DNA from: Rhizobiaceae bacterium
GTDB lineage: Bacteria; Pseudomonadota; Alphaproteobacteria; Rhizobiales; Rhizobiaceae
Direction: 5' to 3'
NCBI GenBank assembly: GCA_025698895.1
Contig: JAILWO010000002.1
Location: 620,001 to 684,000, forward strand
DNA: 64,000 bases
Shown: one piece after another, positions 18,809 through 28,739 of the stretch
Position numbering within the stretch: position 1 is the first letter of the stretch
Layout: each line of letters begins with the position of its first letter
Program-made: the position numbers and the translations under genes
Notes under the pieces: generated by a model
Databases searched by the model: none
What the model saw: the letters and a program-made list of their open reading frames with translations, nothing else
What the model was told of the DNA's origin: nothing

Positions 18809-20091
18809 CAACGACGACGCTCGACTGGATCGACAAGGCGCTTTCGGGCGCCCGCCCGCAGGCGATGGCTGCCTTGTTGCGCTATTTCCGCGACCTGGAC
18901 ACGGCCGAGGAGGCCTTCCAGGAAGCCTGCCTGCGCGCGATCAAGGCCTGGCCGGACAAGGGGCCGCCGCGCGATCCCGTTGCATGGCTGATCTTCGTGG
19001 GGCGCAATTTCGGCGTCGACCAGATCCGCAAGACCGCCAGGCAGACCGAGCTTCCCGACGACGACCGCATCTCCGATCTGGACGATGTGGAAACGCCAAT
19101 GGCGGAGCGGCTGGACGACCAGCACTATCGCGACGACGTGCTGCGGCTGCTGTTCATCTGCTGCCACCCCGACCTGCCGTCGACCCAGCAGATCGCGCTG
19201 GCGCTGCGCATCGTGTCGGGCCTGACGGTGAAGGAGATCGCCCGCGCCTTCCTCGTTTCGGAGGCGGCGATGGAGCAGCGCATCACCCGCGCCAAACGCA
19301 AGGTGGGCGCGGGTTCGGTCGAGTTCGGCGCGCCCGACGCGGTGGAGCGGCTGGCGCGGCTGCGGACCGTCTCGGCCATGATCTATCTGGTCTTCAACGA
19401 AGGCTATTCGGCCAGCGGGGGCGAGGCTCATATCCGCGCCAGCCTGTGCGAGGAGGCAATCCGGCTGGCGCGGCTGCTGCTCAGGCTGTTTCCGGCCGAA
19501 CCGGAGGTGATGGGCCTGAACGCGCTGATGTTCTTCCAGCATTCGCGCCGCCGGGCGCGGCTCGACGCCGACGGTCAGATCGTGCTGCTTGACGACCAGG
19601 ATCGCACCTTGTGGGATCGTGAACTGATCGCGGAGGGTTTCGCGCTGCTCGACAAGGCGTTCCGCCACCGCCGGGCCGGCTCCTACCAGATCCAGGCCGC
19701 GATCGCCGGCGAACATGCCCGCGCGAAGACCCCGGAAGACACCGACTGGTCGACCATAGACGGGCTCTACGCGGTGCTCGAACAGGTCCAGCCTTCGCCC
19801 GTCGTGTCGCTCAACCGGGCCGTCGCCATCTCGAAGCTGAGGGGGCCGGAGGAGGCCCTGGCCTATGTCGAGCCGCTTGCCGACAAGCTGTCGGGCTACT
19901 TCCATTTCTACGGCGTGAGGGGCGGGCTCCTCAAACAGCTCGGCCGGGTCGAGGAAGCCCGCGAGGCATTCGACCGCGCCATCGCCCTAGCCTCGACACC
20001 GGCCGAGGCGGCCCATATCCGCATGGAGCTCGATCGGCTGGATGCCGACGGTTCAGCCGGCAAGGACGCCCGCAGCGCCGCGGTCGGCTGA
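18805..20091 (+). CDS. ECF sigma factor, ECF42 group (with TPR-like C-terminal extension)
   Basis: 428-residue extracytoplasmic-function sigma factor. Region 2 (RYFRDLDTAEEAFQEACLRA) binds the -10 element and region 4 (GLTVKEIARAFLVSEAAMEQRI, about residues 138-160) the -35. About 230 extra C-terminal residues (starting LRTVSAMIYLVFNEGYSASGG, DUF6596) end in TPR-like helices (FYGVRGGLLKQLGRVEEAREAFDRAI). In ECF42 this extension replaces an anti-sigma factor in controlling activity. It starts with GTG 18805, overlapping the DGPF gene. It probably autoregulates the operon and the YCII gene at 1586. Confidence 0.92.
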   Translation: MTTTTLDWIDKALSGARPQAMAALLRYFRDLDTAEEAFQEACLRAIKAWPDKGPPRDPVAWLIFVGRNFGVDQIRKTARQTELPDDDRISDLDDVETPMAERLDDQHYRDDVLRLLFICCHPDLPSTQQIALALRIVSGLTVKEIARAFLVSEAAMEQRITRAKRKVGAGSVEFGAPDAVERLARLRTVSAMIYLVFNEGYSASGGEAHIRASLCEEAIRLARLLLRLFPAEPEVMGLNALMFFQHSRRRARLDADGQIVLLDDQDRTLWDRELIAEGFALLDKAFRHRRAGSYQIQAAIAGEHARAKTPEDTDWSTIDGLYAVLEQVQPSPVVSLNRAVAISKLRGPEEALAYVEPLADKLSGYFHFYGVRGGLLKQLGRVEEAREAFDRAIALASTPAEAAHIRMELDRLDADGSAGKDARSAAVG

Positions 20092-20094
20092 CGG

Positions 20095-22425
20095 CTACGC
20101 TACCTTGCGCTCCTTCTCGTCCTTGACGGCGGCGCGGCAAGGGATGCGCACCGAGACGATCGTGCCCACGCCCTCGGTCGAGCGGATCTTCAGCGCGCCG
20201 CCGTGCAGTTGCGCCAGCGAGCGCGAAATGGCCAGGCCGAGCCCGGAGCCGGTGTGGGTCCGCGTGAACTGGTTCTGAACCTGTTCGAAGGGCCGCCCGA
20301 GCTTCTTGAGCGCCTCTTTCGGAATGCCGCGTCCGGTATCCTCTATGGTCAGCATCATGGCGCCGGAGACACGGCGCGCCCGCACCGTGATCTTGCCGCC
20401 CTCGTCGGTGAACTTGACGGCGTTCGACAGGAGGTTGATCGCGATCTGCTTGATGGCGCGCCGGTCGGCGTTGACCGACATCGTGTCGGCGATGTTCGTC
20501 TCGACGGTGATGTTCTTGTCGGCCGCCTGAAGCGCCACGACCCTGACCGTCTCGCGGATCAGCGGGCACAGGTCGAGCTCCTCGCGCTCCAGCGAGAACT
20601 GGCCCGCCTCGATCTTCGACATGTCGAGGATGTCGTTGATGACGTTGAGCAGATAGGCGCCTGCTTCATGGATGTCGCCGACATACTCCTCGTAATGGTC
20701 CGAGCCGAGCGGCCCGAACATCTTCTGCTGCATCATCTCGGAGAAGCCGATGATGGCGTTCAGCGGCGTCCTGAGTTCGTGCGACATGTTGGCGAGGAAC
20801 TCGGACTTGGCCTTGTTGGCGGCCTCCGCGCGTTCTGTCTCGCGCATATATTTGCGGTTGAGGTCGGCCAGTTCGCGGCCATGTTGCTCGTCGGCGCGGC
20901 GAAGCTCGGTCAGATCGTGCAGATTGGCCATCAGCCGGCGTTCGCTGTCGAGCAGCTTGTCCTGGTTCTGCTTGAGCTTGGTGATGTCGGAGCCGACCGC
21001 CACCATGCCGCCGTCGCGGGTGCGCAACTCGTTGACCTGTATCCAGCGCCCGTCGGCAAGCTGGCGTTCATAGGTGCTGCCGCCGGCGCGTCCGTCTGCG
21101 CTGGGCAGGCGGCGCTGCAGCGTGGGCTGGAGCATGCGCGCCTCGATCTCCGCGCGCTTCATGCCCGGCAGCAGATCGCGATCCGCCAGCCCGGTATCCT
21201 TCTGGAACTTGGTGTTGCACATGACCAGCCGTTCCGACGCATCGAACAGCACGAACGATTCGGAAATGCTTTCGATGGCGGTGCGCAGCCGCAGGTCGGC
21301 GGCCTCCGACTGCATGGCCAGGTGCCGCTGCTCTGAGACGTCGACGGCGATGCCGATGAGGTGGAGTTCGCGCGCGTCCGGGTCGATCACCTGCGCGCGA
21401 GCCCGCACCCATACCCATTCGTCGTCGGCGGTGCGCATCCGGAAGACCCGGTCGACCTGGTCGAGGCGCCGTGCCGCGATGTCGTTGGCGATACCGAACA
21501 GGTCGGCGTCGTCGGGATGGATGATGTCGGAGACCTCGCCGAAGGACAGCATGCCGTCGCAGGGCTCGTAGCCGAGCATCTGGTACATGGAGCGCGACCA
21601 GTACATCTTGCCGCGGCCCATGTCCCAGTCCCATAGCCCGCAGCGGCCACGCACCAGGGCAAGGTCCACGCGCTCATTGGCTTCTATGAACAGCCGCTCG
21701 CTGCCCTCGGCGCGCGCGACCTGGTTGAAATAGGCCCAGAGCACCATCAGAAGTATGACCGAGGTGAGCGCGAACAGCGTCACATACAGCGTGACCGCCT
21801 GGCGCCATTCGGCGAAGATCGCCGAGACGGGAGCCAGCGACGCAACGCCCGCGGCCGGCGCATCCAGGGTGCGATAGGCCGCATACCAAGGCTGGCCGTC
21901 GATGGTGACGGTCATGACGCCCGCGTCGCGCCCGAACAGGACGAGCGGCTGGGCCCCCTCGATGATCGCGCCGAGCGGTCTGTCGATCCAACTGGCCACG
22001 TGGGCGGAAGCCTGGACGATCCGCTGATCTTCGTCGGCGACAAGAAGCACGCCCTGAGCGGCGATGCCCAGCCGCGAACTCGACCGGATGCGCTCGCCCA
22101 CTCCGTCGATCGAACCCGACAGGGCGACCGCGTGCGAAAGCTCGCTGGCGGTCAGCGCCAGAAGCGCCTTCGCATTGCGCTCTATGTCGTCGCGCTCGGC
22201 CATCAGAGCCGCCACGCAGGCGAATGCCGTCGCGATCAGGAAGCCTATGGTGACGGCCGGTATGAGCCGCCTTAGAAGCGGCTCCGTCAGTACCAGGCCC
22301 GCATCCGCTCCAGGCGGGCTTTCGAGCCGCCACATGCGTTTCCGTTCCTTTCCGGCCCCCCGCCGCCGGTTTCGATTGGCGAAATTCATCGCCTCGGGCG
22401 CGCGCAACGCGTCCGCTCTCGCCAT
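20095..22425 (-). CDS. PAS-domain hybrid-type sensor histidine kinase, PleC/PdhS-like
   Basis: 776-residue inner-membrane kinase. Two transmembrane helices (LIPAVTIGFLIATAFACVAAL and VTLYVTLFALTSVILLMVLW) enclose a periplasmic sensor of about 130 residues. Two PAS domains follow (WDMGRGKMYWSRSMYQMLGY; LRLRTAIESISESFVLFDA), then the HisKA box KSEFLANMSHELRTPLNAII and the ATPase boxes (NLLSNAVKF, DTGRGIP, GSGLGLAISRSLAQLHGG). The phosphoacceptor context and length match the PleC/DivJ family that controls DivK and the cell cycle. No receiver domain. Three GANTC sites upstream support cell-cycle control. ATG 22425 has GGGAG before it; 22335 is a weaker alternative. Confidence 0.85.
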   Translation of the reverse strand: MARADALRAPEAMNFANRNRRRGAGKERKRMWRLESPPGADAGLVLTEPLLRRLIPAVTIGFLIATAFACVAALMAERDDIERNAKALLALTASELSHAVALSGSIDGVGERIRSSSRLGIAAQGVLLVADEDQRIVQASAHVASWIDRPLGAIIEGAQPLVLFGRDAGVMTVTIDGQPWYAAYRTLDAPAAGVASLAPVSAIFAEWRQAVTLYVTLFALTSVILLMVLWAYFNQVARAEGSERLFIEANERVDLALVRGRCGLWDWDMGRGKMYWSRSMYQMLGYEPCDGMLSFGEVSDIIHPDDADLFGIANDIAARRLDQVDRVFRMRTADDEWVWVRARAQVIDPDARELHLIGIAVDVSEQRHLAMQSEAADLRLRTAIESISESFVLFDASERLVMCNTKFQKDTGLADRDLLPGMKRAEIEARMLQPTLQRRLPSADGRAGGSTYERQLADGRWIQVNELRTRDGGMVAVGSDITKLKQNQDKLLDSERRLMANLHDLTELRRADEQHGRELADLNRKYMRETERAEAANKAKSEFLANMSHELRTPLNAIIGFSEMMQQKMFGPLGSDHYEEYVGDIHEAGAYLLNVINDILDMSKIEAGQFSLEREELDLCPLIRETVRVVALQAADKNITVETNIADTMSVNADRRAIKQIAINLLSNAVKFTDEGGKITVRARRVSGAMMLTIEDTGRGIPKEALKKLGRPFEQVQNQFTRTHTGSGLGLAISRSLAQLHGGALKIRSTEGVGTIVSVRIPCRAAVKDEKERKVA

Positions 22426-22481
22426 TGAATGGCTCCCCGCACCTGTGTCCCCGAGATCGCGATCCGGTTACCCGCACGCCC

Positions 22482-22511
22482 GAATCTGACCTAAGGAATC
22501 ATCGCTGATTC
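22482..22511. promoter_or_regulatory. Cluster of three GANTC (CcrM) methylation sites
   Basis: GAATC at 22482 and 22496 and GATTC at 22507 fall within 30 bases, 57-86 bases upstream of the PleC-like kinase start. In alphaproteobacteria CcrM methylation of GANTC in promoters times cell-cycle genes. Function here is inferred. Confidence 0.5.
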
Positions 22512-22587
22512 GGCTTGTCCAGAGGGGTTGCCACAAAAATTTCAAATTTATTAAAGGTCGAACCATCGCCGTGGCGGGCAGGCCCGA

Positions 22588-25236
22588 TCAGGCGAGCGTG
22601 CGGTCGACGATGTCTCGCAGATCGGCCGAAAGATCACGCTGCTCGGAGATGGACAGGAGCGCCTTGCGGGCCTGCTCCCGCCGGACCGTTTCAAGCGATC
22701 GCCAGGACCGGAACGCGGTGGCCAGCCGCGCGGCGAGCTGCGGATTGCGTTTCTCCACGGCGAGCACGACGCTGGTGAAAAGACGATAGCCCTCGCCGTC
22801 GGCGCGGTGGAACCCGATCTGGTTGGCGGTGGCGAAAGCGCCGAACAGCGCCCGCACGCGATTGGGATTGTCGGCCTGGTAGCGCGGATGCGACGAGAGC
22901 CGCCGAACCGCCTCCACCGACGCCGCTCTTGGCGCGCAGGCCTGGATCGCGAACCATTTGTCCATGACCAGCGGATCGCCGCCCCACCGTGCCTCGAAAT
23001 CGGCGAGCGCCGATTCCGTCTCGGAACTGTCGCCGTGCCTGTTGACCAGAACCGTCAGCGCGGCCGCCCGGTCGGTCATGTTCGTCGCGCCGGCATAATG
23101 TTCCCGGGCAAGCCGTGCATCCGGCGAGCTCGCCGACAGGTAGTCGAGCAGCACATTGCGAAGCGCCCTGCGCCCCGATCCGGCGGCGTCGGGCCGGTAC
23201 GGGGCGTCCGAGGCCAAAGAATGATAGAGCGCCCCGAAAGCCTCCCGGTTCCTGATGGCGACCGCTTCGATGAGGCTCTCGCGGGCGACGTGGATCGCGT
23301 CGGGGTCGACTTCCTTGCCGATCTCGCGGGCGATATCGCCCTCGCCGGGCGCCGTCAGTGCGAGCGCGCGCCATGCCTGTTCGATCCCTTCATCGGCGCC
23401 GAGTTCACCATAGAGAGCGACGAATTCGGGATCGAAGGCGACCGGCTTGCCGGCGCGCGCATTCCGGGAAGCCGTGATCAGGGCCTCGGTCGCCAGCGAC
23501 GTCAGCGCGTCCCAGCGCGACACCAGATCGGCGTCATGGCGGGCGAGGAACATGCTTTCCTCCGCCGGGCGCTCGCAGGATATCGTGACGGGGGCCGAGA
23601 AGCCGCGATTGACCGACAGGACCGGTCGTTCCGCGATACCGTGAAACCGGATCGTGTGGTTGCGCTTGCGCAGATTGATGACGCCGTTCTCCACGATCGC
23701 GCCGTCGACGGCTTCGGCCTCCATGTCGCACCCGTCCGGTCCGACCAGTCCGAAGGCGAGGGGGATGTGCAGAAGCCTCTTGCGGCTTTCTCCGGGCGTC
23801 GCCGGCGAGGACTGCTCCAGTTCGACGGTGAAGACCTTGCCGGCGGGATCGTGGCTCGTCGAGACGGTGACGTTCGGCGTGCCGGCCTGATGGTACCAGA
23901 GCGCGAACTGCGACAGGTCGCGGCCGGCCGCGTCCTCGAAGCATTTGAGAAAGTTCTCGACCGTCGCGGCCTCGCCGTCATGCCGCTCGAAATAGAGGTC
24001 CATGCCGCTGCGAAAGAGATCCGGGCCGAGGATGGTGCGGATCATGCGCACCACCTCGGAGCCCTTCTCATAGACGGTCGCCGTATAGAAGTTGTTGATC
24101 TCGCGATAGCGGCGCGGCCTCACGGGATGAGCCAGCGGCCCCTGATCCTCCGGGAACTGGTGCGCCTTCAGCGCGCGGATTTCGGCGATGCGCTTGACGG
24201 GACGCGAGCGCATGTCGGCGGAGAATTCGTGATCGCGAAATACCGTCAGCCCTTCCTTGAGACAGAGCTGGAACCAGTCCCGGCAAGTGATTCTGTTGCC
24301 GGTCCAATTGTGGAAATATTCATGCGCGATGATCGCCTCGATATTGGCGAAGTCGGCGTCCGTCGCGGTATCGAAGTCGGCTAGCACATATTTGTCGTTG
24401 AAGACGTTAAGCCCCTTGTTCTCCATCGCGCCCATGTTGAAGTCGGACACGGCCACGATGTTGAAGACGTCGAGATCGTATTCGCGGCCGAAGACCTCCT
24501 CGTCCCATTTCATGGAGCGCTTCAGGCAGTCCATCGCCCAGGCGGCGCGCTCCTCCTTGCCATGCTCGACATAGATGGCGAGTTCGACCTCGCGTCCCGA
24601 GGCCGTCACGAAACGGTCCTCGACCTTGCCAAGGTCGCCCGCCACCAGCGCGAAGAGATAGGACGGCTTGGGATGGGGATCGTGCCATTCGGCGAAATGC
24701 CGGCCATTCGCCAGGTCGCCGGCCTTGCCGGGATTGCCGTTCGACAGCAGCAGCGGCGCCGACGCGCGATCGGCCTCGATGCGTACGGAATAGGTCGACA
24801 GCACGTCGGGCCGGTCCAGGAAATAGGTGATGCGACGGAAACCTTCCGCCTCGCATTGCGTGCAGTAGACGCCGCTCGAGCGATAGAGCCCCATCAGCGT
24901 CGTATTGGCGGAGGGGTCTATCTCGGTCTCGATCGTGACGGTGAAGCGCCGTGTTGCGGGCAAAGCGATGATCGAGAGACCGTCGGGCGTGGCGGTGAAG
25001 CCGTTCTCGCCTATCGTTTCGCCGTCGACCGATAGGGAGACGAGCTTCAGGCCATCGCCGTCCAGCACAAGCGGCGTATCCCGGCCGACACCATCGCGCC
25101 GCTCGACCGTGAGGCGGGCGCGGACGCGGGTGCGCTCGGGCGAGAGGTCGAACAGGAGGTCCGTTTCGGGGATGAGGTAGTCACTTGGCCGATAGTCCTC
25201 GAGGCGAAAGACCTGGCCGGTGTCGGTACGCAGCAT
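22588..25236 (-). CDS. pepN: Aminopeptidase N
   Basis: 882-residue M1-family zinc aminopeptidase that trims N-terminal residues from peptides in the cytosol. Seen are the substrate-binding GAMENKGLN, the zinc motif AHEYFHNWTGNR (HExxH) and the downstream Glu in LKEGLTVFRDHEFS. The length and four-domain layout match E. coli PepN rather than the shorter eukaryotic-type enzymes. Start 25236 (MLRTDTGQVFRLEDYRPSDY) follows AGGATGCGGG and matches the family N-terminus; upstream ATGs at 25245 and 25305 are less likely. Confidence 0.95.
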   Translation of the reverse strand: MLRTDTGQVFRLEDYRPSDYLIPETDLLFDLSPERTRVRARLTVERRDGVGRDTPLVLDGDGLKLVSLSVDGETIGENGFTATPDGLSIIALPATRRFTVTIETEIDPSANTTLMGLYRSSGVYCTQCEAEGFRRITYFLDRPDVLSTYSVRIEADRASAPLLLSNGNPGKAGDLANGRHFAEWHDPHPKPSYLFALVAGDLGKVEDRFVTASGREVELAIYVEHGKEERAAWAMDCLKRSMKWDEEVFGREYDLDVFNIVAVSDFNMGAMENKGLNVFNDKYVLADFDTATDADFANIEAIIAHEYFHNWTGNRITCRDWFQLCLKEGLTVFRDHEFSADMRSRPVKRIAEIRALKAHQFPEDQGPLAHPVRPRRYREINNFYTATVYEKGSEVVRMIRTILGPDLFRSGMDLYFERHDGEAATVENFLKCFEDAAGRDLSQFALWYHQAGTPNVTVSTSHDPAGKVFTVELEQSSPATPGESRKRLLHIPLAFGLVGPDGCDMEAEAVDGAIVENGVINLRKRNHTIRFHGIAERPVLSVNRGFSAPVTISCERPAEESMFLARHDADLVSRWDALTSLATEALITASRNARAGKPVAFDPEFVALYGELGADEGIEQAWRALALTAPGEGDIAREIGKEVDPDAIHVARESLIEAVAIRNREAFGALYHSLASDAPYRPDAAGSGRRALRNVLLDYLSASSPDARLAREHYAGATNMTDRAAALTVLVNRHGDSSETESALADFEARWGGDPLVMDKWFAIQACAPRAASVEAVRRLSSHPRYQADNPNRVRALFGAFATANQIGFHRADGEGYRLFTSVVLAVEKRNPQLAARLATAFRSWRSLETVRREQARKALLSISEQRDLSADLRDIVDRTLA

Positions 25237-25405
25237 GTCCCGCATCCTGATCCGAATTCGTTGTCGATTGGCGCGCTTGATGACCTTGGCACATCGGAAA
25301 TGCAAGGAGTGCCCTTTACAGCGTGTGCCTGAGCGACAAATCTAGGGCGAACGGCGCGCCGTTCGTGCCTCCGCCAGCCCTCCCTGAAAGCCAGCAGGAT
25401 TCACC

Positions 25406-27718
25406 ATGACTGTCATGACGCCAAAATTCGGCATGGGCGCCTCGGTTCTCCGCAAGGAAGACGATGCCTTCATCACCGGTCGCGGCCGATATACCGACGA
25501 CGTATCGCCGGAGGGAGTGCTTCACGGCCACGTGCTGCGCTCGCCGGTCGCCAAGGCGAAATTCAACATCGTTTCGATCGATGCGGCGAAGGAACTGCCC
25601 GGCGTGCACCTGGTTCTCACCGGCGCCGACCTCGCCCATCTCGGCGATCTGGCTTCCGGCGCCATGCAAAAGCAGCCGGACGGCTCGCGCGCGCCGACGC
25701 GTGACATACCGATCCTGTGCCGCGATGAGGTGGCCTATGTGGGCGACGCCATCGCCTTCATCGTCGCCGACAGCCGCGCGCTGGCGCAGGATGCCGCCGA
25801 CCTGATCGAGGTCGACTTCGAGGATTCCGAACCGGTGACGACAATGGCCGCCGCGCTGGAGGACGGCGCGCCGCTGGTCTGGGAAAAGCACGGCTCGAAC
25901 AGGGCGTTCCGGAACAAGCTGGGAGACGAGAAGAAGGCCGATGCGGCATTCGCCAAGGCGAGCCACGTCACGCGGATCGAGTTCACCAACAATCGCCTGG
26001 TCTGCAACTACATGGAGCCGCGCGCCGCGATCGGCGAATGGCGCCCCGAGGAGGAACGCTTCGTTCTGACGACGGGTTCGCAGGGCGTATGGTCGATGCG
26101 TAAGATCCTGGCCGGGCAGGTTTTCAAGATCGATGAGGAAAAGCTGCACATCATCACGCCCGACGTCGGCGGCGGCTTCGGGCCTAAGACGTTCGTCTAC
26201 CGCGAATACGCGATGGTCATGGAAGCGGCGAAGTGTCTCGGCAGGCCGGTCAAATGGACGGGCGACCGGACCGAGCATTTCTTGACCGACGCCCAGGGCC
26301 GCGACAATCTGGTCACGGCCGAGATGGCGATGGACGAGAATGGCCGCTTCCTGGCGCTGCGCGTCCATCTGCTGGCCAACATGGGCGCCTATGCCCACCA
26401 GTACGGTCCCTTCATACCCTTTCTTGGCGCAACCATGGCGACGGGCGTCTACGATATCACCGCCCTCGACGTGACGATCGACGGTGTCTACACCAACACC
26501 TGTCCGGTCGACGCCTATCGCGGCGCGGGGCGCCCGGAGGCCGCCTTTTTGCTGGAGAAGCTGGTCGACGCCTGCGCCCGCGACCTGAAGCTCTCACCGG
26601 CCGAAATCAGGCGGCGCAACTTCATCAGGCCCGAACAGTTCCCGTACACGACCCAGACCGGGCGCAAATACGATGTCGGCGAGTTCGAGGGACATATGGA
26701 CCGCGCGCTCGATGTCGCCGAGTGGGACGACTTCGATGCGCGTGCCGAGGAATCGAGGCAGCGCGGCATGCTGCGCGGCATCGGCATGGCGACCTATGTC
26801 GAGGCCTGCGCCTTCGCCGGGTCGGAGCCGGCCTTCCTGACGCTGGAGGGCGACGGTTCGGTGACAATGCTGATCGGTACCCAGTCGAACGGCCAGGGCC
26901 ATGCGACGGCCTATGCGCAGCTGGTGGCCGAGAAGCTCAATCTCGACATATCGAAGGTGAACGTCCTGCAGGGCGATTCCGACAAGCTGCCCAACGGCGG
27001 CGGCACGGGTGGCTCGCGCTCCATTCCGCTCGGCGGCGTGTCGGCGGCGCGGGCCGGCGAGGACCTGGCCGAAAAGATCAAGAAGATCGCGGCCGACGAG
27101 TTGGAAGCGTCGGCGGCCGACATCGAGCTCGTCGACGGCAACGCCCGCATCGTCGGCACCGACCGCACGATGGATTTCGCCGCCATCGCCAAGGCGGCCA
27201 GGCAGCCCGACGACCTGAAGGGCATGGGAGAGTTCGTCCAGGACGAGGCGACCTACCCGAACGGCACCCATATCTGCGAGGTCGAGATCGACCCCGGCAC
27301 CGGCCATGTCAAAGTGCTGCGCTACACGATCGTCGACGATTTCGGAGCCACGGTGAACCCGGTGCTCCTGGCCGGGCAGGTGCATGGGGGCGTGGTGCAG
27401 GGCATCGGCCAGGCGCTGGAGGAGAACACGGTCTATGGCGATGACGGACAACTGCTGACCGCCAGCTTCATGGACTACGCGATGCCGCGCGCCGATTCCA
27501 TACCCTTCTTCCATTTCGAGACCCGCAACGTGCCGTCGACCACCAACGCGCTCGGCATCAAGGGAGCCGGCGAGGCGGGGACGATCGGTGCCACCCCGGC
27601 CGCGCTGAATGCCGTGACCGACGCGCTGTGGCGCGCCCACGGGATAGGTCATATCGAGATGCCGGCGACCCCGCTGCGCGTCTGGCAGGCGATCGAGGAG
27701 GCACGGGCCGGGGCGTGA
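25406..27718 (+). CDS. Molybdenum hydroxylase large subunit, form II CoxL-like
   Basis: 770-residue molybdopterin-binding subunit of the xanthine dehydrogenase / carbon monoxide dehydrogenase family. It shows the form II active-site sequence AYRGAGRPEA (form I CO dehydrogenases have AYRCSFR), cofactor loops GGGFGPKT and GSNGQGHATAY-like (TQSNGQGHATAY), and the catalytic Glu in KGAGEAGTIGATPA. Such enzymes oxidise purines, aldehydes or N-heterocycles; CO is unlikely. The FAD (CoxM) and 2Fe-2S (CoxS) partners and maturation genes are absent on both sides, so partners must be encoded elsewhere. The following exporter gene overlaps by GTGA. Confidence 0.9.
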   Translation: MTVMTPKFGMGASVLRKEDDAFITGRGRYTDDVSPEGVLHGHVLRSPVAKAKFNIVSIDAAKELPGVHLVLTGADLAHLGDLASGAMQKQPDGSRAPTRDIPILCRDEVAYVGDAIAFIVADSRALAQDAADLIEVDFEDSEPVTTMAAALEDGAPLVWEKHGSNRAFRNKLGDEKKADAAFAKASHVTRIEFTNNRLVCNYMEPRAAIGEWRPEEERFVLTTGSQGVWSMRKILAGQVFKIDEEKLHIITPDVGGGFGPKTFVYREYAMVMEAAKCLGRPVKWTGDRTEHFLTDAQGRDNLVTAEMAMDENGRFLALRVHLLANMGAYAHQYGPFIPFLGATMATGVYDITALDVTIDGVYTNTCPVDAYRGAGRPEAAFLLEKLVDACARDLKLSPAEIRRRNFIRPEQFPYTTQTGRKYDVGEFEGHMDRALDVAEWDDFDARAEESRQRGMLRGIGMATYVEACAFAGSEPAFLTLEGDGSVTMLIGTQSNGQGHATAYAQLVAEKLNLDISKVNVLQGDSDKLPNGGGTGGSRSIPLGGVSAARAGEDLAEKIKKIAADELEASAADIELVDGNARIVGTDRTMDFAAIAKAARQPDDLKGMGEFVQDEATYPNGTHICEVEIDPGTGHVKVLRYTIVDDFGATVNPVLLAGQVHGGVVQGIGQALEENTVYGDDGQLLTASFMDYAMPRADSIPFFHFETRNVPSTTNALGIKGAGEAGTIGATPAALNAVTDALWRAHGIGHIEMPATPLRVWQAIEEARAGA

Positions 27719-28674
27719 GCGCGAACCATGACGGTTCCGTCGGGGAAGAGCCCCGGCGACCGCTGACCGGCATACTGCTCAAGGTGGTGTCGGTCATGGT
27801 GTTCGTTGCCATGTCCTCTTTCATCAAGGCGAGTGGCCAGGTGCCGCCGGGCCAGATCGTCTTCTTCCGCTCGTTCTTCGCGATCTTTCCGATCCTGGCG
27901 GTTCTGGCCTTCCGCCGGGAGCTGGCGACCGCCTTTTCGACCGCGCATCCGGTGAGCCATGTCCTGCGCGGCATCGTCGGTGTCTCGGCCATGATGCTGA
28001 GCTTCTTCGCGCTGACCGTCCTGCCTCTGCCCGAAGCGATCACGCTCAACTATGCGCAACCGCTGCTGGTGGTGGTCTTCAGCGCCCTGTTTCTCGGCGA
28101 GACCGTTCGCATCTTTCGCTGGACCGCCGTCGCGGTGGGCTTTGTCGGGGTCTTCATCATCTCCTGGCCAAGACTGACCCTGTTCGCGGGCGATGCCCCG
28201 ATGCAGGCCAACGAGGCCCTCGGCGTCACGGCCGCGCTCGCCGCCGCCGCGATCTCGGCGGTGGCGATGCTGCTCGTGCGCAGGCTGGTGCGCACCGAAA
28301 CGACGCCGACCATCGTGTTGTGGTTCTCCCTCACGGCGTCCGTGATCGGGCTGATGACGCTGCCGTTCGGCTGGATATCGCTGACCCCGCTCCAGGCTGG
28401 TTTTCTGGTCTCGGCCGGCTTCTGCGGCGGGCTGGGCCAGATCCTGATGACCGAGAGCTATCGCCATGCCGAGATGGCCACGATCGCGCCGTTCGAATAC
28501 ACCTCGATCGTGATGGGCGTTCTGGTGGGCTGGTTCGTGTTCGGCGACGCACCCACGATACATATCGTCGTCGGCGGCGCGATCGTCATTGCAGCCGGGC
28601 TGTTCATCATCTGGCGCGAACATCGCCTGGGTCTGCCGCGCGGCGCGGCGCGCAAGGTGGCCCCGCCGCAGTAG
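27715..28674 (+). CDS. EamA/DMT-family transporter
   Basis: Ten-helix drug/metabolite transporter with two EamA repeats (VFVAMSSFIKASGQVPPGQIV...; LAAAAISAVAMLLVRRLVRT...). The inner-membrane loop AEMATIAPFEYTSIVMGVLVGW is typical of RhaT/RarD-like permeases. 319 residues from GTG 27715, which overlaps the stop of the molybdenum hydroxylase gene (GTGA), so the two are coupled. It may export or import the hydroxylase's substrate or product, but the substrate is not readable. Confidence 0.88.
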   Translation: MSANHDGSVGEEPRRPLTGILLKVVSVMVFVAMSSFIKASGQVPPGQIVFFRSFFAIFPILAVLAFRRELATAFSTAHPVSHVLRGIVGVSAMMLSFFALTVLPLPEAITLNYAQPLLVVVFSALFLGETVRIFRWTAVAVGFVGVFIISWPRLTLFAGDAPMQANEALGVTAALAAAAISAVAMLLVRRLVRTETTPTIVLWFSLTASVIGLMTLPFGWISLTPLQAGFLVSAGFCGGLGQILMTESYRHAEMATIAPFEYTSIVMGVLVGWFVFGDAPTIHIVVGGAIVIAAGLFIIWREHRLGLPRGAARKVAPPQ

Positions 28675-28691
28675 GCTTTCCCCCTGTGGCC

Positions 28692-28717
28692 TATTGGTAA
28701 CATATATGATACCAATA
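28692..28717 (+). promoter_or_regulatory. 26-bp palindromic TA operator
   Basis: Outer arms TATTGGTA (28692-28699) and TACCAATA (28710-28717) flank a palindromic CATATATG core, giving near-perfect symmetry except for the two single bases between blocks. It lies 22 bases before the toxin TTG start, so it is the likely autorepression site of the following TA pair. Confidence 0.7.
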
Positions 28718-28739
28718 AGCGGCGGGAGGAGGCCGGAAC

